Part shown: positions 43,181-56,100 of the stretch, piece after piece
Numbering within the stretch: position 1 is the first letter of the stretch
Layout: each line of letters opens with the position of its first letter
From: Solobacterium sp.
GTDB taxonomy: Bacteria; Bacillota_I; Bacilli_A; Erysipelotrichales; Erysipelotrichaceae
Direction of reading: 5' to 3'
NCBI GenBank assembly: GCA_022486705.1
Contig: JAKVKC010000006.1
Coordinates: forward strand, 23,026-87,025
Length of the DNA stretch: 64,000 bases
Program-made: the position numbers and the translations under genes
The notes under the pieces: generated by a model
Database searches by the model: none
Told to the model about the DNA's origin: nothing
Seen by the model: the letters and a program-made list of their open reading frames with translations, nothing else

Positions 43181-43210
43181 TTGCACATGCTTTTTTCAGC
43201 GTTTTATAAT
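43181..43210 (+). promoter_or_regulatory. Promoter of giant exoprotein A
   Basis: TTGCAC at 43181-43186, 18 bp, TATAAT at 43205-43210 inside the inverted GTTTTA-TAAT-TAAAAC. The same arrangement precedes exoprotein B, and about 140 bp of leader are homologous between the two. Confidence 0.75.
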
Positions 43211-43277
43211 TAAAACAGTATTATTTTTACACCTAACAATCTTATATATACCAGTACCGACTTCGGGGAGAAAATTT

Positions 43278-46200
43278 ATGAAAAAGACACTGAAAAGCTT
43301 TGCACTCTGTATCCTTTCCGCTTTGATGATCCTATCATCTCTGCAGATCTTTCATTTGGACGTACAGGCAGAAGATACATCAGGGACACTGATTGCCACT
43401 GTTTCCATCAGCGGCGGAGATGACGTCAATTACTACCAGAAGGAAAATGAGTCTTCTTTAATAGCTTTTACTCGTATGTGGCGGGCAGCTGTCATCAGTC
43501 CTTCCATATTGGATAAATATGTTTCTATCAAACTTGAAGCAGACTGGACCGGATCCTCATTGTTTCTTGATACTGGCTACCTGTCAGTACCGAAATTCCG
43601 CAATGTAACGCTCGATCTGAATGGACATATGATCAATCGCAATCTGACGAATGATTCCTTCAGCTACAATAAGAACGGCGGTGTCTTTTATCTGCAGAAT
43701 TATGCAGCTCTGACGATTGAAGACAGCAATTCAGTGACCGAACATGCAGGCAGTGTCGTCAACAATCTCTGGTATCCAAGTACAAGTATGTCTGGCATGG
43801 CAACACTTGTGACCCTGAATGGCGGCGTCATTACCGGCGGTGCAAGCAATAGCGATGGCGGCGGTGTCGTATGTTCCAAGGGCAGCTACTTTACTATGCA
43901 TGGCGGAACTTTGGCAGGAAATATGACTTCTGGCAAAGGCGGCGGCATTTCAGTCGATGCATCCTCAGCAAGAGTCATTATTGATGGCGGTCACGTCATG
44001 TTCAACCGTTCCAAGGAACATGGCGGCGGTGTCTACGTAGACGACGGCGGTTTCCTTGCCCTTCAGAGCGGCGACATTTCTTACAATATGGTTGCCGGAG
44101 ATTACTACGGCGGCGGCATCTACAGTGATTCCGGTGCTTCTGTATCAGGATATATTACCGGTGTTTCTTCTGCCGTTGCCATGACGGGCGGATCTGTCTG
44201 TCATAATACCGCTCAGTATGGCGGCGGTATCTATCAGGACTCAGGCAATGTGTGCCTTACAGGCGGAACAATTTCCGACAACACGGCACGGAAAGACGGC
44301 GGCGGTGTCTATGCCAATGGGCATAATGGCACGACCACCGGTGTGCATCTTGACGGTGCTTCCATCACATACAATTATGCCGGTGCAGATGGCGGCGGTT
44401 TCTACTCCAACACAAGCTATGCAGAAATCCATTCCGGCACCATCACAAATAACACGGCCAAATCAAAAAGAGGAAGCGGTGTATTTATCGGACTGACAGA
44501 TAATCTTTATCTGACTGGCGGCAAGATTGTCATTCAGAATAACACTGTCAGCAACTTATATTTGAGATACAGCTATGACCTGAAGGACGGTTCTTTAGGC
44601 AAAGGCAGCTCAGTCTTCATTTCACAGTCGGACTTTTCTTCAGATAATAACAAAACAACCGTTTCATGGACTTCTGAAGCTGCGACCTACAATACAAATT
44701 ACATGCATGCTGACTACACCGGCTATGTGATCAAACGCATAAACGACACTGTCTATATTGTAAAATCCAGTGAAACAGAACCATCGGAAGGTTCCGCACC
44801 AACAACCTATACCGCAGATAATGCAACATATGCCGTACAGCGCGGTACCTATGATTTCACTTCTGTCCTGGACAGCACCGATCTTTCTACCGTTTATTAT
44901 TATTCTGATGGATACTTCATGGGCAAGCCTTCCAGCTATCTTCCTCAGCTGTCAACAATGTCCTTGAATCTTGCCATGTCTGCTTTCCAGCGGCCAAAAG
45001 AAAATGATTCTGATGCCTACAGTTCTGAATATGCATCAAAGAATGTTACTGACCTTCTCACCGATACTGGTTTTTCTGATTTTCAGATTGATTACCCTGA
45101 CCCTGGTCAGACAGATACCGGCTATACTATCGGTTCTGCGATTGCCAGCAAGCAGCTCTGCACCAGTGATGGAAAAGCTACTGGCAAAACACTGATTGCC
45201 GTTGCTGTTCGCGGTGCCAACTACACCAAAGAATGGGCCAGCAATGTGACTATCGGTACGGAAGGAGAAGCAGTCGGATTTGCGGATGCAGCGACACAGG
45301 TCACCGCACGTGTACAGCAGTATCTTGCGCAGCATCCTGCCGGTGACAACTATGCCATTTGGGTCGTCGGCTATTCCCGCGGCGGAGCAACCGCAAACCT
45401 GACATCGCAGCGACTTTCCGACTTATATGGGACTGACAAAGTCTTCGGCTATACTTTTGAAGCACCGATGGGCGGAACGATGATCCAGGGAACGCATAAG
45501 TTAGGCTACATAAATTATACAAATATCCATAACATCATTAATAAAGCAGATCTTGTCCCTGATGTCGCACCATCCTGCATGGGCTTCGTCCGCTATGGTA
45601 TTGATCACTTTATTCCAGGAAGCAATGATGCATCGAATAACCTGACAAGCTATTACAAGGTTGGGTCCGATAAATATGAAAGTCAGAAACAGGCTGCTTT
45701 GCTGCAGCTGAATTCCATCAATCCAGAAATTGTCTTTGATGACAGCTTCCGTACAGCACAGATGCATTATGTAATTTCGGCTATTCCTTGGTTCAGTCTT
45801 GCTTCTCCAGTCAGCCTCTTTGATTCCCTGGCGGAAAATTGGTATCCAAAATTCATTAAGTATTTTCTGAACCACGGTGTTGGGACCAGTGCCTGGACCA
45901 GTTCTGGTTTTTCTACAGCCCAGCAGTTCCGCGATGCCTATGCAAAGAAAACATGGACCGTTGCAGTAAAATCAGTTGACCAGCAAGGCAATACGACAGG
46001 AAAATCCGGAGTTCTCAAAGGACCCTTTGATTCTTCTTCTCAGCAATATCAAGAGGTCACTTTCCAAGAAGCCCTGCAGACTGTGATCGGCGTTGTCATG
46101 GGGATGAGCGATGATCAGATGACGCAGTTCATGGCTGCCGTATCAAAAGAAGCGGATCGCATTCATTGGTGGAATGAACTTGGTACATTGATCAGTGATG

Positions 46201-49200
46201 TCGTCGTTGGCTGGAATGGGGAAAACAATGACGCGAAGAATACTACAATAAGTAAATATAAATCTCTGCTTCTGAATAACGATACAAAAGCGATCATCAG
46301 TGCAGCGGATCAGCAGAAATTGGAAACAGCCTATCCTGTCATCGTTGACGCTCTGCTTTCATTCGTCAGCGCCGATCATACGATATTTGCTTATGTAGAA
46401 GAGTATTTAGGTACTCTAGTATATAATGTGAATTCCATTAAAGAAGGACATTATCCAGAGAACAATCTGGCTTGGCTCAGGAGCCTTGATACGAATTATG
46501 CGAATGATTATTCACTGCGGCAGGATACAGCTTCCTTCGCTGTACCGGATGCACCGACAGCTGATCTAAAAGAAACAACTTATACCACAGCACAGGCGCT
46601 GCATCTATCCAGTGCAACTTCCGGAGCAACCATCTACTATACATTGGATGGCAGTATCCCTAGCATTGACAGCAGAACCACAAAGGCTTATGGACATGTG
46701 ATCAACCTGGACAGCAATGAGCAGGAGCAGAAGAATATCACCGTCAAAGCTGTTGCTTATAAAGATGGTATCTACAGTGAAGTATCCACCTTCAACTACA
46801 TAATCTTCAAAGGTGCAGTAAAACATGTTGTCAGAATCAATGGCAAAAGAGTCGGCGACTATTATCAGGGAGAGACAGTGACCATCACATCTTCCAGCAG
46901 GTACAGTGACGACTTTGCCAACACAGATAAAATATTTACTGGCTGGACTGCACAGAATGAGGCTGGTGAAACAGTCGCGCTGGCAAATCCAAACAGTCTC
47001 ACTACGAATCTCTCAATGGTCAACAGCAATGTCTATGTGAAATCTTCCTTCCAGAACAAGATCACCAATGTCGATCTGACATTGAAAACAGATTCTGATT
47101 CCATCGAAGATGCAATTTCAATTCCTTGGGAGATGAATAACGGCACGCAGTATTATCGCAGTGCAGGATACACAGGCACAAAGACTTATGTGACGGCAAA
47201 TGAGAATGACGCTGCTGCAGTATGGTCTGTAGATAATCAGAACAATAAAGCAAAATTATCTGTAACAATTCCAGACAACACTGACAGCAAGCGTATCTAT
47301 GATGTAGATGCGGATGGCAAAGCAAAGAATCTATCAGTGACTGTCAACGGCAAGACCATTGATGGCGGAACTGTCAAAGTAAATACAGATGGTTCTCTGA
47401 CTTATACTGCTGAATTCAGCATGACTCAGCATGTCAAGTCACTGCTTCCTCAGACCATCGTTCTTGATCACATTGATCATGCTTTAGATTCTTCATGGAC
47501 ACCAGGTGAAGTAAAAACAAGTGCTGTCACAACATCCGGTTCTTCCGTCTCGGATATCCCACTGCAATTTGCAAATACTGATGAACTAAATATTATTCGC
47601 ACTAAGTATGACAAAGACAGTACCGATGCGAAGACCTTCACCCTGACGGGAACGATAAGCAGCACCTACAGCAATCCTGCTTTGATCAACAGCAATCCTG
47701 CTTCTACAGCAACTGTTACCGTGATCATTAAAGGAGCAAACCAGACGGTTGCAGCACCAGCAGCAAATCCAGTATCTGGATCAGTGCTGCATCCAACAAA
47801 TACAGTTGTCCTTTCCAGCACAACATCAGGTGCCGAGATCTACTACACATTGGATGGCAGCGATCCTATTTCATCTTCTGCAAAGCTGAAATATTCCGCT
47901 GGCTCTATCACAGCAGGATCGGATGATCTTCATATCAAGGCAGCCGCAGCCATAAATAATGGAACGGTCTGGAGCTCGGTAAGCGACTTTGATTACACAA
48001 TTGCTGAATGTACATTGAATATACGTGCATACGATACTGGCAAATATACAGATGATCCTATTACCAGTGCAGATCCATTGATCGTAGATCCAATCATGTC
48101 ATCCAGCTATACAGAGGGCAGTACCATTTCCATCACTGCCCCATCTGTCCCTGATGAAGAATTCTCGCATTGGGAGAACAGTGATAAAACACTGTTATCA
48201 GAAGACAGAACAATCCCGGTAACAATGGATAAGACAAAGACACTGCGTGCTATCTATATCCCTGCTGTTTCAGCATTGAGCATCACCATTGATGCACCTG
48301 AAATCGGCAAGGCTGTCGATACGACCGTGAACAGTGCAACCGTCAAATTTACAAATTCATATGACATGGATCCTGAGGCATTCTCTGCAGTATGGCTCAC
48401 AACAGATGGAACAGAAGCACAATATGGCGTCACCTATACAGCAATGATCGGTGTTATGGCTGACAGCAACGGTGAAATTGGTCTGAGGCCAGCGGAAAGC
48501 AGTATAGACTATCAGAAGTCATCTGCCCAATACCGTCTGAATCGCAATGCAAAGATCACGGTCAATGGACAGACCGCAGCGATCCAATCCGATGAGAACG
48601 GCGACTACATCATGGTAAGTTTTGCGATGGAGAGCTTAACGTATAAGAGTGCAAGCACAGATGAACCAGCATCCACTGCCAATGGGACTGCTTTAGCAAG
48701 CATGCCATTGCCAAGCTCGGCTGTTATTACTGCTTTAGATAAACAGAACGGAGAACATACCATTACTTCAACGATATCGAATTGGAAACTGGCGGATGAT
48801 TCAAGCTATGATCCTGATTCATTGGAAGAACAGACACTGAACTTTGTGGGTGAAGTGGATCTGCCGAATGGGATCATTGACGGCACGAATATCAATCAGC
48901 GTACAGAAGAGATCCGCTATACGATCACCGTCAAGGAAGCTCCATACTTAAGTTCCATTACCGCGGATGTTGAAAACAACAGCAAGCTGACAGAGCAGAA
49001 AACAGTGACCTTATCCTGCGATACTGAAGATGCAGAGATCTATTACAAGATCTATAAGAATGGTGAAAAGGTCCCTGCAGAATATACCAAGGGAAGCTAT
49101 GCAGTATTAAGCGGTATTGCTGGTTCGACCGTAACGTATCACATTGCTGCCCATGCCGAAAAAGATGGCATGAAGCAGATTGCTGATGATGTATTTACCT

Positions 49201-49883
49201 ACACAGTATCATTGCCAGAGGGCTATCCCGTCCTGAAGCAGCCGCCGTTAGCTGACGGTACGCTCGGTGATGCGTATACTGAGACAATTGCCGACAGCAA
49301 TAATCCGGATGATACTGTATATACACTTGCTTATGATTTCCTGCCGGCAGGATTGAAACTGGATCAGAATACCGGTGTGATCTCCGGGACACCGCAGATG
49401 GAAGGCACCTACTACTTCTCGATTGAAGCATCCAACAGTGCCGGTACATCGCATGTAGAATATTCCATTACTATTACAGATGAAGGCGGGACCTTTGATC
49501 CATATAAGTTCACCAAGGGAATGAATGGCGAATGGGAAGAAGAAAGCAATTCCATTCTCTACTTTGAAACAGATGGTGCTTATTCGATCTTTAAGAATCT
49601 GTACATTGATGGCGTGAAGGTAGATGAAGATCTGTATACCGCAAAGATCGGGAGCACCAAGCTGACACTGTCTCCAGAGCTTCTGAAGACCCTGTCTCTT
49701 GGCCAGCATACGATCATGGCAGACTATCAGAATGGACAGGAACCTGCGACCGTATTCAATGTCACAGAGGCATCAAAAGAACCAAAACCTAGCAAGTGCT
49801 TAGGCGATGCCTATTGGGATGAAAAGACCCAGGCATGTGTTGTCTATGATGCTTCTGAAATACCGGATACATCTGTAAAATGA
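43278..49883 (+). CDS. Giant secreted multidomain protein A: beta-helix, lipase-like, chitobiase-type and Ig-like repeats
   Basis: 2,201 residues from ATG 43278, with GGGGAG upstream. Order: signal peptide (1-31); a right-handed beta-helix-type region (about 110-440) with GGG-V/I-Y turns; a lipase-like alpha/beta hydrolase (about 530-860) with nucleophile in VVGYSRGGA near residue 699, Asp in NKADLVPDVAP and His in GHYPENNLAWL; chitobiase C-terminal-type repeats with IYYTLDGS; InlB/B-repeat modules (IFTGWTAQ, FSHWENSD); and a putative Ig domain with GVISGTPQMEGTYYF. It ends EIPDTSVK with no membrane helix. It likely binds and hydrolyses lipid or ester substrates outside the cell (inference). 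Confidence 0.8.
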   Translation: MKKTLKSFALCILSALMILSSLQIFHLDVQAEDTSGTLIATVSISGGDDVNYYQKENESSLIAFTRMWRAAVISPSILDKYVSIKLEADWTGSSLFLDTGYLSVPKFRNVTLDLNGHMINRNLTNDSFSYNKNGGVFYLQNYAALTIEDSNSVTEHAGSVVNNLWYPSTSMSGMATLVTLNGGVITGGASNSDGGGVVCSKGSYFTMHGGTLAGNMTSGKGGGISVDASSARVIIDGGHVMFNRSKEHGGGVYVDDGGFLALQSGDISYNMVAGDYYGGGIYSDSGASVSGYITGVSSAVAMTGGSVCHNTAQYGGGIYQDSGNVCLTGGTISDNTARKDGGGVYANGHNGTTTGVHLDGASITYNYAGADGGGFYSNTSYAEIHSGTITNNTAKSKRGSGVFIGLTDNLYLTGGKIVIQNNTVSNLYLRYSYDLKDGSLGKGSSVFISQSDFSSDNNKTTVSWTSEAATYNTNYMHADYTGYVIKRINDTVYIVKSSETEPSEGSAPTTYTADNATYAVQRGTYDFTSVLDSTDLSTVYYYSDGYFMGKPSSYLPQLSTMSLNLAMSAFQRPKENDSDAYSSEYASKNVTDLLTDTGFSDFQIDYPDPGQTDTGYTIGSAIASKQLCTSDGKATGKTLIAVAVRGANYTKEWASNVTIGTEGEAVGFADAATQVTARVQQYLAQHPAGDNYAIWVVGYSRGGATANLTSQRLSDLYGTDKVFGYTFEAPMGGTMIQGTHKLGYINYTNIHNIINKADLVPDVAPSCMGFVRYGIDHFIPGSNDASNNLTSYYKVGSDKYESQKQAALLQLNSINPEIVFDDSFRTAQMHYVISAIPWFSLASPVSLFDSLAENWYPKFIKYFLNHGVGTSAWTSSGFSTAQQFRDAYAKKTWTVAVKSVDQQGNTTGKSGVLKGPFDSSSQQYQEVTFQEALQTVIGVVMGMSDDQMTQFMAAVSKEADRIHWWNELGTLISDVVVGWNGENNDAKNTTISKYKSLLLNNDTKAIISAADQQKLETAYPVIVDALLSFVSADHTIFAYVEEYLGTLVYNVNSIKEGHYPENNLAWLRSLDTNYANDYSLRQDTASFAVPDAPTADLKETTYTTAQALHLSSATSGATIYYTLDGSIPSIDSRTTKAYGHVINLDSNEQEQKNITVKAVAYKDGIYSEVSTFNYIIFKGAVKHVVRINGKRVGDYYQGETVTITSSSRYSDDFANTDKIFTGWTAQNEAGETVALANPNSLTTNLSMVNSNVYVKSSFQNKITNVDLTLKTDSDSIEDAISIPWEMNNGTQYYRSAGYTGTKTYVTANENDAAAVWSVDNQNNKAKLSVTIPDNTDSKRIYDVDADGKAKNLSVTVNGKTIDGGTVKVNTDGSLTYTAEFSMTQHVKSLLPQTIVLDHIDHALDSSWTPGEVKTSAVTTSGSSVSDIPLQFANTDELNIIRTKYDKDSTDAKTFTLTGTISSTYSNPALINSNPASTATVTVIIKGANQTVAAPAANPVSGSVLHPTNTVVLSSTTSGAEIYYTLDGSDPISSSAKLKYSAGSITAGSDDLHIKAAAAINNGTVWSSVSDFDYTIAECTLNIRAYDTGKYTDDPITSADPLIVDPIMSSSYTEGSTISITAPSVPDEEFSHWENSDKTLLSEDRTIPVTMDKTKTLRAIYIPAVSALSITIDAPEIGKAVDTTVNSATVKFTNSYDMDPEAFSAVWLTTDGTEAQYGVTYTAMIGVMADSNGEIGLRPAESSIDYQKSSAQYRLNRNAKITVNGQTAAIQSDENGDYIMVSFAMESLTYKSASTDEPASTANGTALASMPLPSSAVITALDKQNGEHTITSTISNWKLADDSSYDPDSLEEQTLNFVGEVDLPNGIIDGTNINQRTEEIRYTITVKEAPYLSSITADVENNSKLTEQKTVTLSCDTEDAEIYYKIYKNGEKVPAEYTKGSYAVLSGIAGSTVTYHIAAHAEKDGMKQIADDVFTYTVSLPEGYPVLKQPPLADGTLGDAYTETIADSNNPDDTVYTLAYDFLPAGLKLDQNTGVISGTPQMEGTYYFSIEASNSAGTSHVEYSITITDEGGTFDPYKFTKGMNGEWEEESNSILYFETDGAYSIFKNLYIDGVKVDEDLYTAKIGSTKLTLSPELLKTLSLGQHTIMADYQNGQEPATVFNVTEASKEPKPSKCLGDAYWDEKTQACVVYDASEIPDTSVK

Positions 49884-49895
49884 GGAAATGAAAGC

Positions 49896-49929
49896 AGGAC
49901 TGCTTCAGATGAAGCGGTCCTCTTTTTTT
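49896..49929 (+). terminator. Terminator after giant exoprotein A
   Basis: AGGACTGCTTC and GAAGCGGTCCT form an 11-bp stem followed by seven T. Confidence 0.9.
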
Positions 49930-50024
49930 ATCGATCCTGTTCCTTCCATGCATGCAAATAACATCCAGAAATATTACATTCTTTCATTTACACCAATAAT
50001 ACTCAATTTTTCAGTGCATATGAT

Positions 50025-50054
50025 TTGATGATGCTTTTTCCAGCGTTTTATAAT
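50025..50054 (+). promoter_or_regulatory. Promoter of giant exoprotein B
   Basis: TTGATG at 50025-50030, 18 bp, TATAAT at 50049-50054, with GTTTTATAATTGAAAC around the -10 as in copy A. Confidence 0.75.
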
Positions 50055-50122
50055 TGAAACAGTAATATTTATATGCGCAAACTATTTTATATATAGCAGC
50101 ACCGGAAACGGGAGAAAAATTT

Positions 50123-53100
50123 ATGAAAAAGACATTGAAAAGCTTTGCCCTCTGTATCCTTTCTGCTTTGATGATCCTATCATCTCTGCAGATCTTTCAT
50201 TTGGATGTGCAGGCTGAAACAAAAGGAACATTGATTGCAACGGTCATCAAAGGAAATAACAGTTCTGTCAGCTATTATCAAAGTGACAAAGAAGATGTTA
50301 TACAGGCTTTCTCACGCATGTGGAAAGAAAACGTAATGACGGATGATCAGGATGCGGACAGATATGTTTCCATCACTCTGGAAGCGGATTGGGCTGGTGC
50401 ATCCATCTACAATGAAACAGGCTATCTGCCTGTGCCGAATGGTCACTTTGTTACACTTGATCTGAATGGACATATCATGAATCGCTTTCTGACCAATGAC
50501 GCCAAAAGCTACCAAAAGAACGGCGAAGTCATTTATATCAACAGCGATGCATCATTAACAATTGAAGACACCAATGCCACAACGGAACACTTAGGGAGAG
50601 TCCTGAACAATCTCTGGTATCCAGGTACGGGTGTCAACAGCAATCCAACTCTTCTGACATTGAATGGCGGCATTATTACAGGCGGTGCAAACAGCGGCAA
50701 TGGCGGCGGTGTTGTCGTTGATGAATATGGGACCTTTACCATGCATGGCGGCACCCTGACCGGGAATATGACCTCTGCTGGCGGCGGCGGCATCTCAGTC
50801 AATGGGACCAATGCAAAAGCTGTGATCGATGGCGGGCATGTACTGTACAATCGTTCAAAAGGAAATGGCGGCGGTGTCTATACAGACAATAGCGGCTTCC
50901 TTGCCTTGATCAGCGGTGACATCTCTTACAATACTTCTACCGATTATTATGGCGGCGGTATCTACAATAATTCCGGTGCTTTAGTGTCAGGTTATATTGA
51001 TGGTGTCTCTTCTGCCATAGCGATGACCGGCGGTTCTGTATGTCATAATACCGCGCAGTATGGCGGCGGTGTGTACCAGGAATCCGGCAATGTCTGTCTC
51101 AATGGCGGCACCATTTCCAACAATACTGCAGCCGTGAATGGCGGCGGTATCTATGCCAACGGGCATAATGGGACGACCATCGGTGTTCATCTGAACGGTG
51201 TGACTGTTTCCTATAATGAAGCCGAGAAGTATGGCGGCGGTTTCTACGTCAACACAGGATATGCCGAGATCAAATCTGCGGTGATCAACTATAACAGCGC
51301 TGGTTCGAAAGAAGGCAGCGGTGTTTATATGGCGAATGCTGATTACATTTCTCTGACCGGCGGCAGGATCGTCATTCAGGACAATGGGACTTCCAATCTG
51401 CTTCTGCAGAATTCGAAGGATCTCTTAAGTCTTTCCTTAGGTACTGACAGCTGTGTCTATATTGGCAGCCGTGATTTCAATCCTTCCACAGGGGATTATG
51501 AATTGATTACGACTGACCTGCCGACCGGGGATATCAATCTTAATTATCTGCATTCCGATTACAGCGGATACATCATCAGCAAATCAAATTCACATGTCTT
51601 CTTTCTTAAGGGTGAAGAATCCAAAGCGCCAGGAACCGATTCAGCGCCGACAGAAACAGAAGTCAAGGGCTACACGTACAGTGTAAACAGAGGTACCTTC
51701 CAATATACTTCTGTCCTAGATTCAACAGATCTATCTTCCGTCTATTATTACTCTGACGGCTACTTCATGAACAGCAGCGAAGATTATGGAACACAGCTTT
51801 CAACCCTGTCCATCAATTTTGCCATGGCTGCCTTCCAGCGTCCAAAAGCAAATGATACAGACACTTACAGTTCTGCGTATGCTTCAAAGAATATTACCGA
51901 TCTGTTTGACGCCACCGGCTTCAGCAATTATCAGATCGACTATCCGGAGCCAGCAGAAACAGAAAATGGCTATACCATCGGTTCAGCCATTGCCAGCAAA
52001 GAACTTTATACGGAAAATCAGAGAGATACCGGCAAGAAACTGATCGTCGTTGCCGTACGCGGTGCGAATTATACAAAAGAATGGGGCAGCAATGTGACCA
52101 TCGGCAGCAGCGGAGAAGCCGAAGGATTTGCGAATGCAGCAGATCAGGTAACAGCACGTGTGAATGACTATATCAGCAAGAACGGTACTGGGGAAAAATA
52201 TGCCATCTGGGTCGTCGGCTATTCCCGCGGCGGTGCCACAGCCAATCTGACATCGCAGAGGCTTTCTGATATTTATGGTTCAGATCATGTATATGGATAT
52301 ACTTTCGAAGCACCTCAGGGCGGGACCACCGATCAGGGGACCCATCTGAAAGCATATAATGCTTATACCAACATTCATAATATCATCAACAAATCTGACG
52401 TTGTCCCAATGGTAGCACCTACTCTCATGGGCTTAGTCCGCTATGGTGTCGATCATTATATTCCTAGCACAAGCAGTGATTCTGACAATAGTTCAGATTA
52501 TTACAAAGTGACCAAGACGACATCCGGTGACTACAGCGATTTCAAAAAGAAGGCACTGCTGCAGCTGGTTGCCTTGGATCCTCGCATTGCATTTGATGAT
52601 GATTTTTACTTAGGACAGATGGAATATGTAACGACTGCAATAGGAAACGGACATCTTGCAAGCACAGTTGACAATCCAGCATATCCGCAAATGGAAGCAG
52701 AAGATTGGTATTCAGACTTCCTTGAGTATTTCATTGACCATGGTCTAGGCATTGCAAGCTCCGCCGATGCTTCGGAAAAACGTCTCCAATATACGCGCAG
52801 CAAATGGTATGTTCTTTTCAGCAATAATGAGGAAAAGACTGGAACAGTGCCAAGTCTGATAAGCGAAAGTGATTTTGCAACTTACCATGTTGGAACACCC
52901 GTTTCATTCCAATCAGCACTGCAGAGCGTTATCGGATTTGTCTTTGGCCTGAGCGATACAAAAAAAAGTGAACTGATAGCCACAATCACTGACACGCTTT
53001 CCAAAGCAGACAAAGTTGAAATTGCTAAATTTTGGTATAAAACAGTTGTTGGAAATTGGAGCGGATTCAATCTGCAGACAAAGAATCAATGGATCCAATG

Positions 53101-56100
53101 GGCGTATAACACTGTATTCAGTGCAGATGTCCAATCTGCTATTGGCGAAGATGAAATGGAAAATTTAGAAATTTGTTTCCCTGTTGTATTGGATGTACTG
53201 CTTACCGTTGTGAGTGACGACTATAATGGAGTCTCAGGCGGAACACCAGAATACATTGGGACATTGGTAAATAATAAAACAACCGTAGCTGAGGCTCACT
53301 ATCCAGAAAACAACCTTGCTTGGCTCAGAGCAGCTGACAGCAACTACGCAAATGATTATGCCGTCAATGCAAAGACTGTATCATTTACCGTACCGAATTC
53401 ACCAACTGCAGATCTCAGAGAAACAACTTACGAAACAGCACAGACCCTGCATCTATCCAGCACAACTTCCGGAGCGACCATCTACTATACATTGGATGGC
53501 ACAACGCCAAGCATCACCAGCAATACCACGCTTGCCTATGGACAGAGCATCGGCTTGGACAGTGAGACACAGGAACAGAAGAATATCACTGTCAAAGCTG
53601 TCTCTTATAAAGACGGTGTCTACAGTGAAGTATCTACCTTCAGCTACACCATCTTCAAAGGTGCTGTAAAGCATGTAGTCAGAGCCAACGGAAGCAGAGT
53701 CGGCGACTATTATCCGGGTGAAATTGTAAGCATTACACCATTGAGCAAATACAGTACTGACTTCACCAATACAGATAAGATATTCACTGGATGGACTGCA
53801 AAGGATGAGGATGGCAATACAGTTGATCTCAGCAATCCAGGCAGTCTCACAACACAGTTCGTCATGGGCAGCAGCAATGTCTATGCAACGCCTTCCTTCC
53901 AGAACAAGATCACCAATGTCGATCTGACATTGAATACAGGTTCTGATTCCATTGAAGATGCGATTTCAATCCCTTGGGAGATGAATAACAGCACCCAGTA
54001 TTATCGCAGTGCAGGATACACAGGTACAAAGACCTATGTATCTGCAGATGAAAAGGATGCGGCAGCGACTTGGACCGTAGACAGTCAGAACAATACAGCA
54101 AAATTATCTGTAACAATTCCAGATAATACTGACAGCAAGCGTATCTATGATGTGGATGCACAGGGCAACGCAAAAGTCTCTGTAACTGTCAATGGCAAGA
54201 CCATTGATGGAGCAACCGTTACTGTGAATACAGATGGTTCTCTAACTTACACTGCTGCATTTACCATCAAGCAGCATGTAAAGACACTGCTCGATCCGCA
54301 GGCCATCACATTGGCTCACAGTGACACTGACTTACCGCAATGGACACCTGGAACTGTCACGACCACCATCCTTACAAAAGAAGGAAATACGATCGTCGAT
54401 GTTCCGTTAACATTCAGCGATACTGAACTTGCAAAGATCCGTGAAGGATACAAAGCAAGTACACAGACAGAACAATCCTTTCCCAACATTAAGGGAACTA
54501 TCGACAGTACTTATATTACAGAGCATCAGAGTACTTTAGCTGGTACCGATTCTGCTTCAGCAGAACTGAAGGTCATCTTCAGTGCAAAAGAAAAAGGATT
54601 TGTAGATGCGCCGAATGCCGATCATGACTCTGGAAGCATTCTGCAGACAAGCGACACCATCACACTCCATTCAGATACCGAAGGGGCTTCAATTTATTAC
54701 ACCTTAGATGGCAAAGATCCAACGTCATCTTCCACTGAATACACAGGACCAATCTCAACTCCTGCAAGTGCAGCTGCACTGCATATCAAAGCAGTCGCAT
54801 ATCATAGGACGGACACCAGTTCCATCAGTGATTTCCAATATACAGTAGAAAGTACCAAGGTCCAGAAGACATTGACCATTGAGGCATACGATACTGCTAA
54901 GCCAACGGTACTGATGCAGTCTTCACAAGCAGATTATGAACTGAACAGCACAATTTCTGTCACTGCTCCAGCAATTGCCAATGAAGAATTCCTGCAATGG
55001 GAGAACAGCGATCAAACACTGTTATCAGAAGACAGAACAATCTCTGTAACAATGGATGATGCTAAGACTCTGCGTGCCATCTATATTCCTTCCGTTTCCT
55101 CAATCAACATAGTGATTGATAAGCCAAACGGCGGCGACAGTCTTGCAGAGTCAATTGACGTTGCTGCAGCAACCATCACCAACACATACTATATTGATCC
55201 GGCTGACTGTGAGGTCAATTGGTATCCGTCAGATAATACTGCGCAGTATGGCATCACCTATACTGCTTTGATCGATGTCATGCCAGACAGCAGCGGAGAG
55301 ATCGGTGTGAGTTCCACAGAAGGCGGCAGCTATAACAGGATCTCTGCACAGTACAGCTGGAACCGCAACGCAAAGATCACGGTCAATGGAGAGGAAGCAA
55401 TGCTCCAATCGGATGAATATGGTGACTATGTGCTTGTAGATTTCCCGACAGATAACTTAACGTACACAGGTGTCAGTAAGAACTCCTATGAAATGACCGT
55501 AGACAATGGAACAGAAATAAACAGTATCCCATTGCCGACTTCCGCTGCAGTTACAGCTAAGGACACTGCTAATGCTTCCCATGAAATTGCGGCAGACATC
55601 ACAGAGTGGAAACTGAAGGATGGTTCAAGCTATGATCCTTCTTCCTTGAATGAACAGACATTGACCTTTACTGGCAAAGTGAATCTGCCGAATGGTGTTG
55701 TGATCAGCGGTAATGAAGACCAGAGAACCGTTGATGTCACGTGTACGGTAACAGTCAAAGCAGCTGATTCTGTAGGACATGTCACTGCAGATGTTGAAAA
55801 CAACAGTACATTGACAGAACAGAAGACGGTAACGCTCTCCTGCGATACTGAAGATGCAGATATCTATTACAAGGTCTATAAAAACGGTGATGAAATCCCA
55901 TCTGAGTATACCGAAGACAGCTTTGCGGTATTGGGCGGGGTTGCTGGTTCTACCGTGACCTACCACATTGCCGCACATGCCGAAAAAGATGGCATGAAGC
56001 AGATCGCTGATGATGTATTTACCTATACTGTCTCATTGCCAGAGGGCTATCCTGTCCTGAAGCAGCCGCCGTTAGCGGACGGTACGCTCGGAGATGCGTA

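Noticed and set aside
25471..49956. TGCATGCA palindromes in several intergenic gaps (25471, 27767, 27806, 49949)
   Set aside because: The same 8-mer also occurs inside coding regions (for example near 5625 and 5725), so no regulatory role is supported.
44020..51300. Many copies of GGCGGCGGT spaced at 60-120 bp in the giant genes, looking at first like a repeat array or CRISPR
   Set aside because: They are in frame and encode GGGV/GGGI turns of a beta-helix; spacing and flanks vary and there are no constant spacers.
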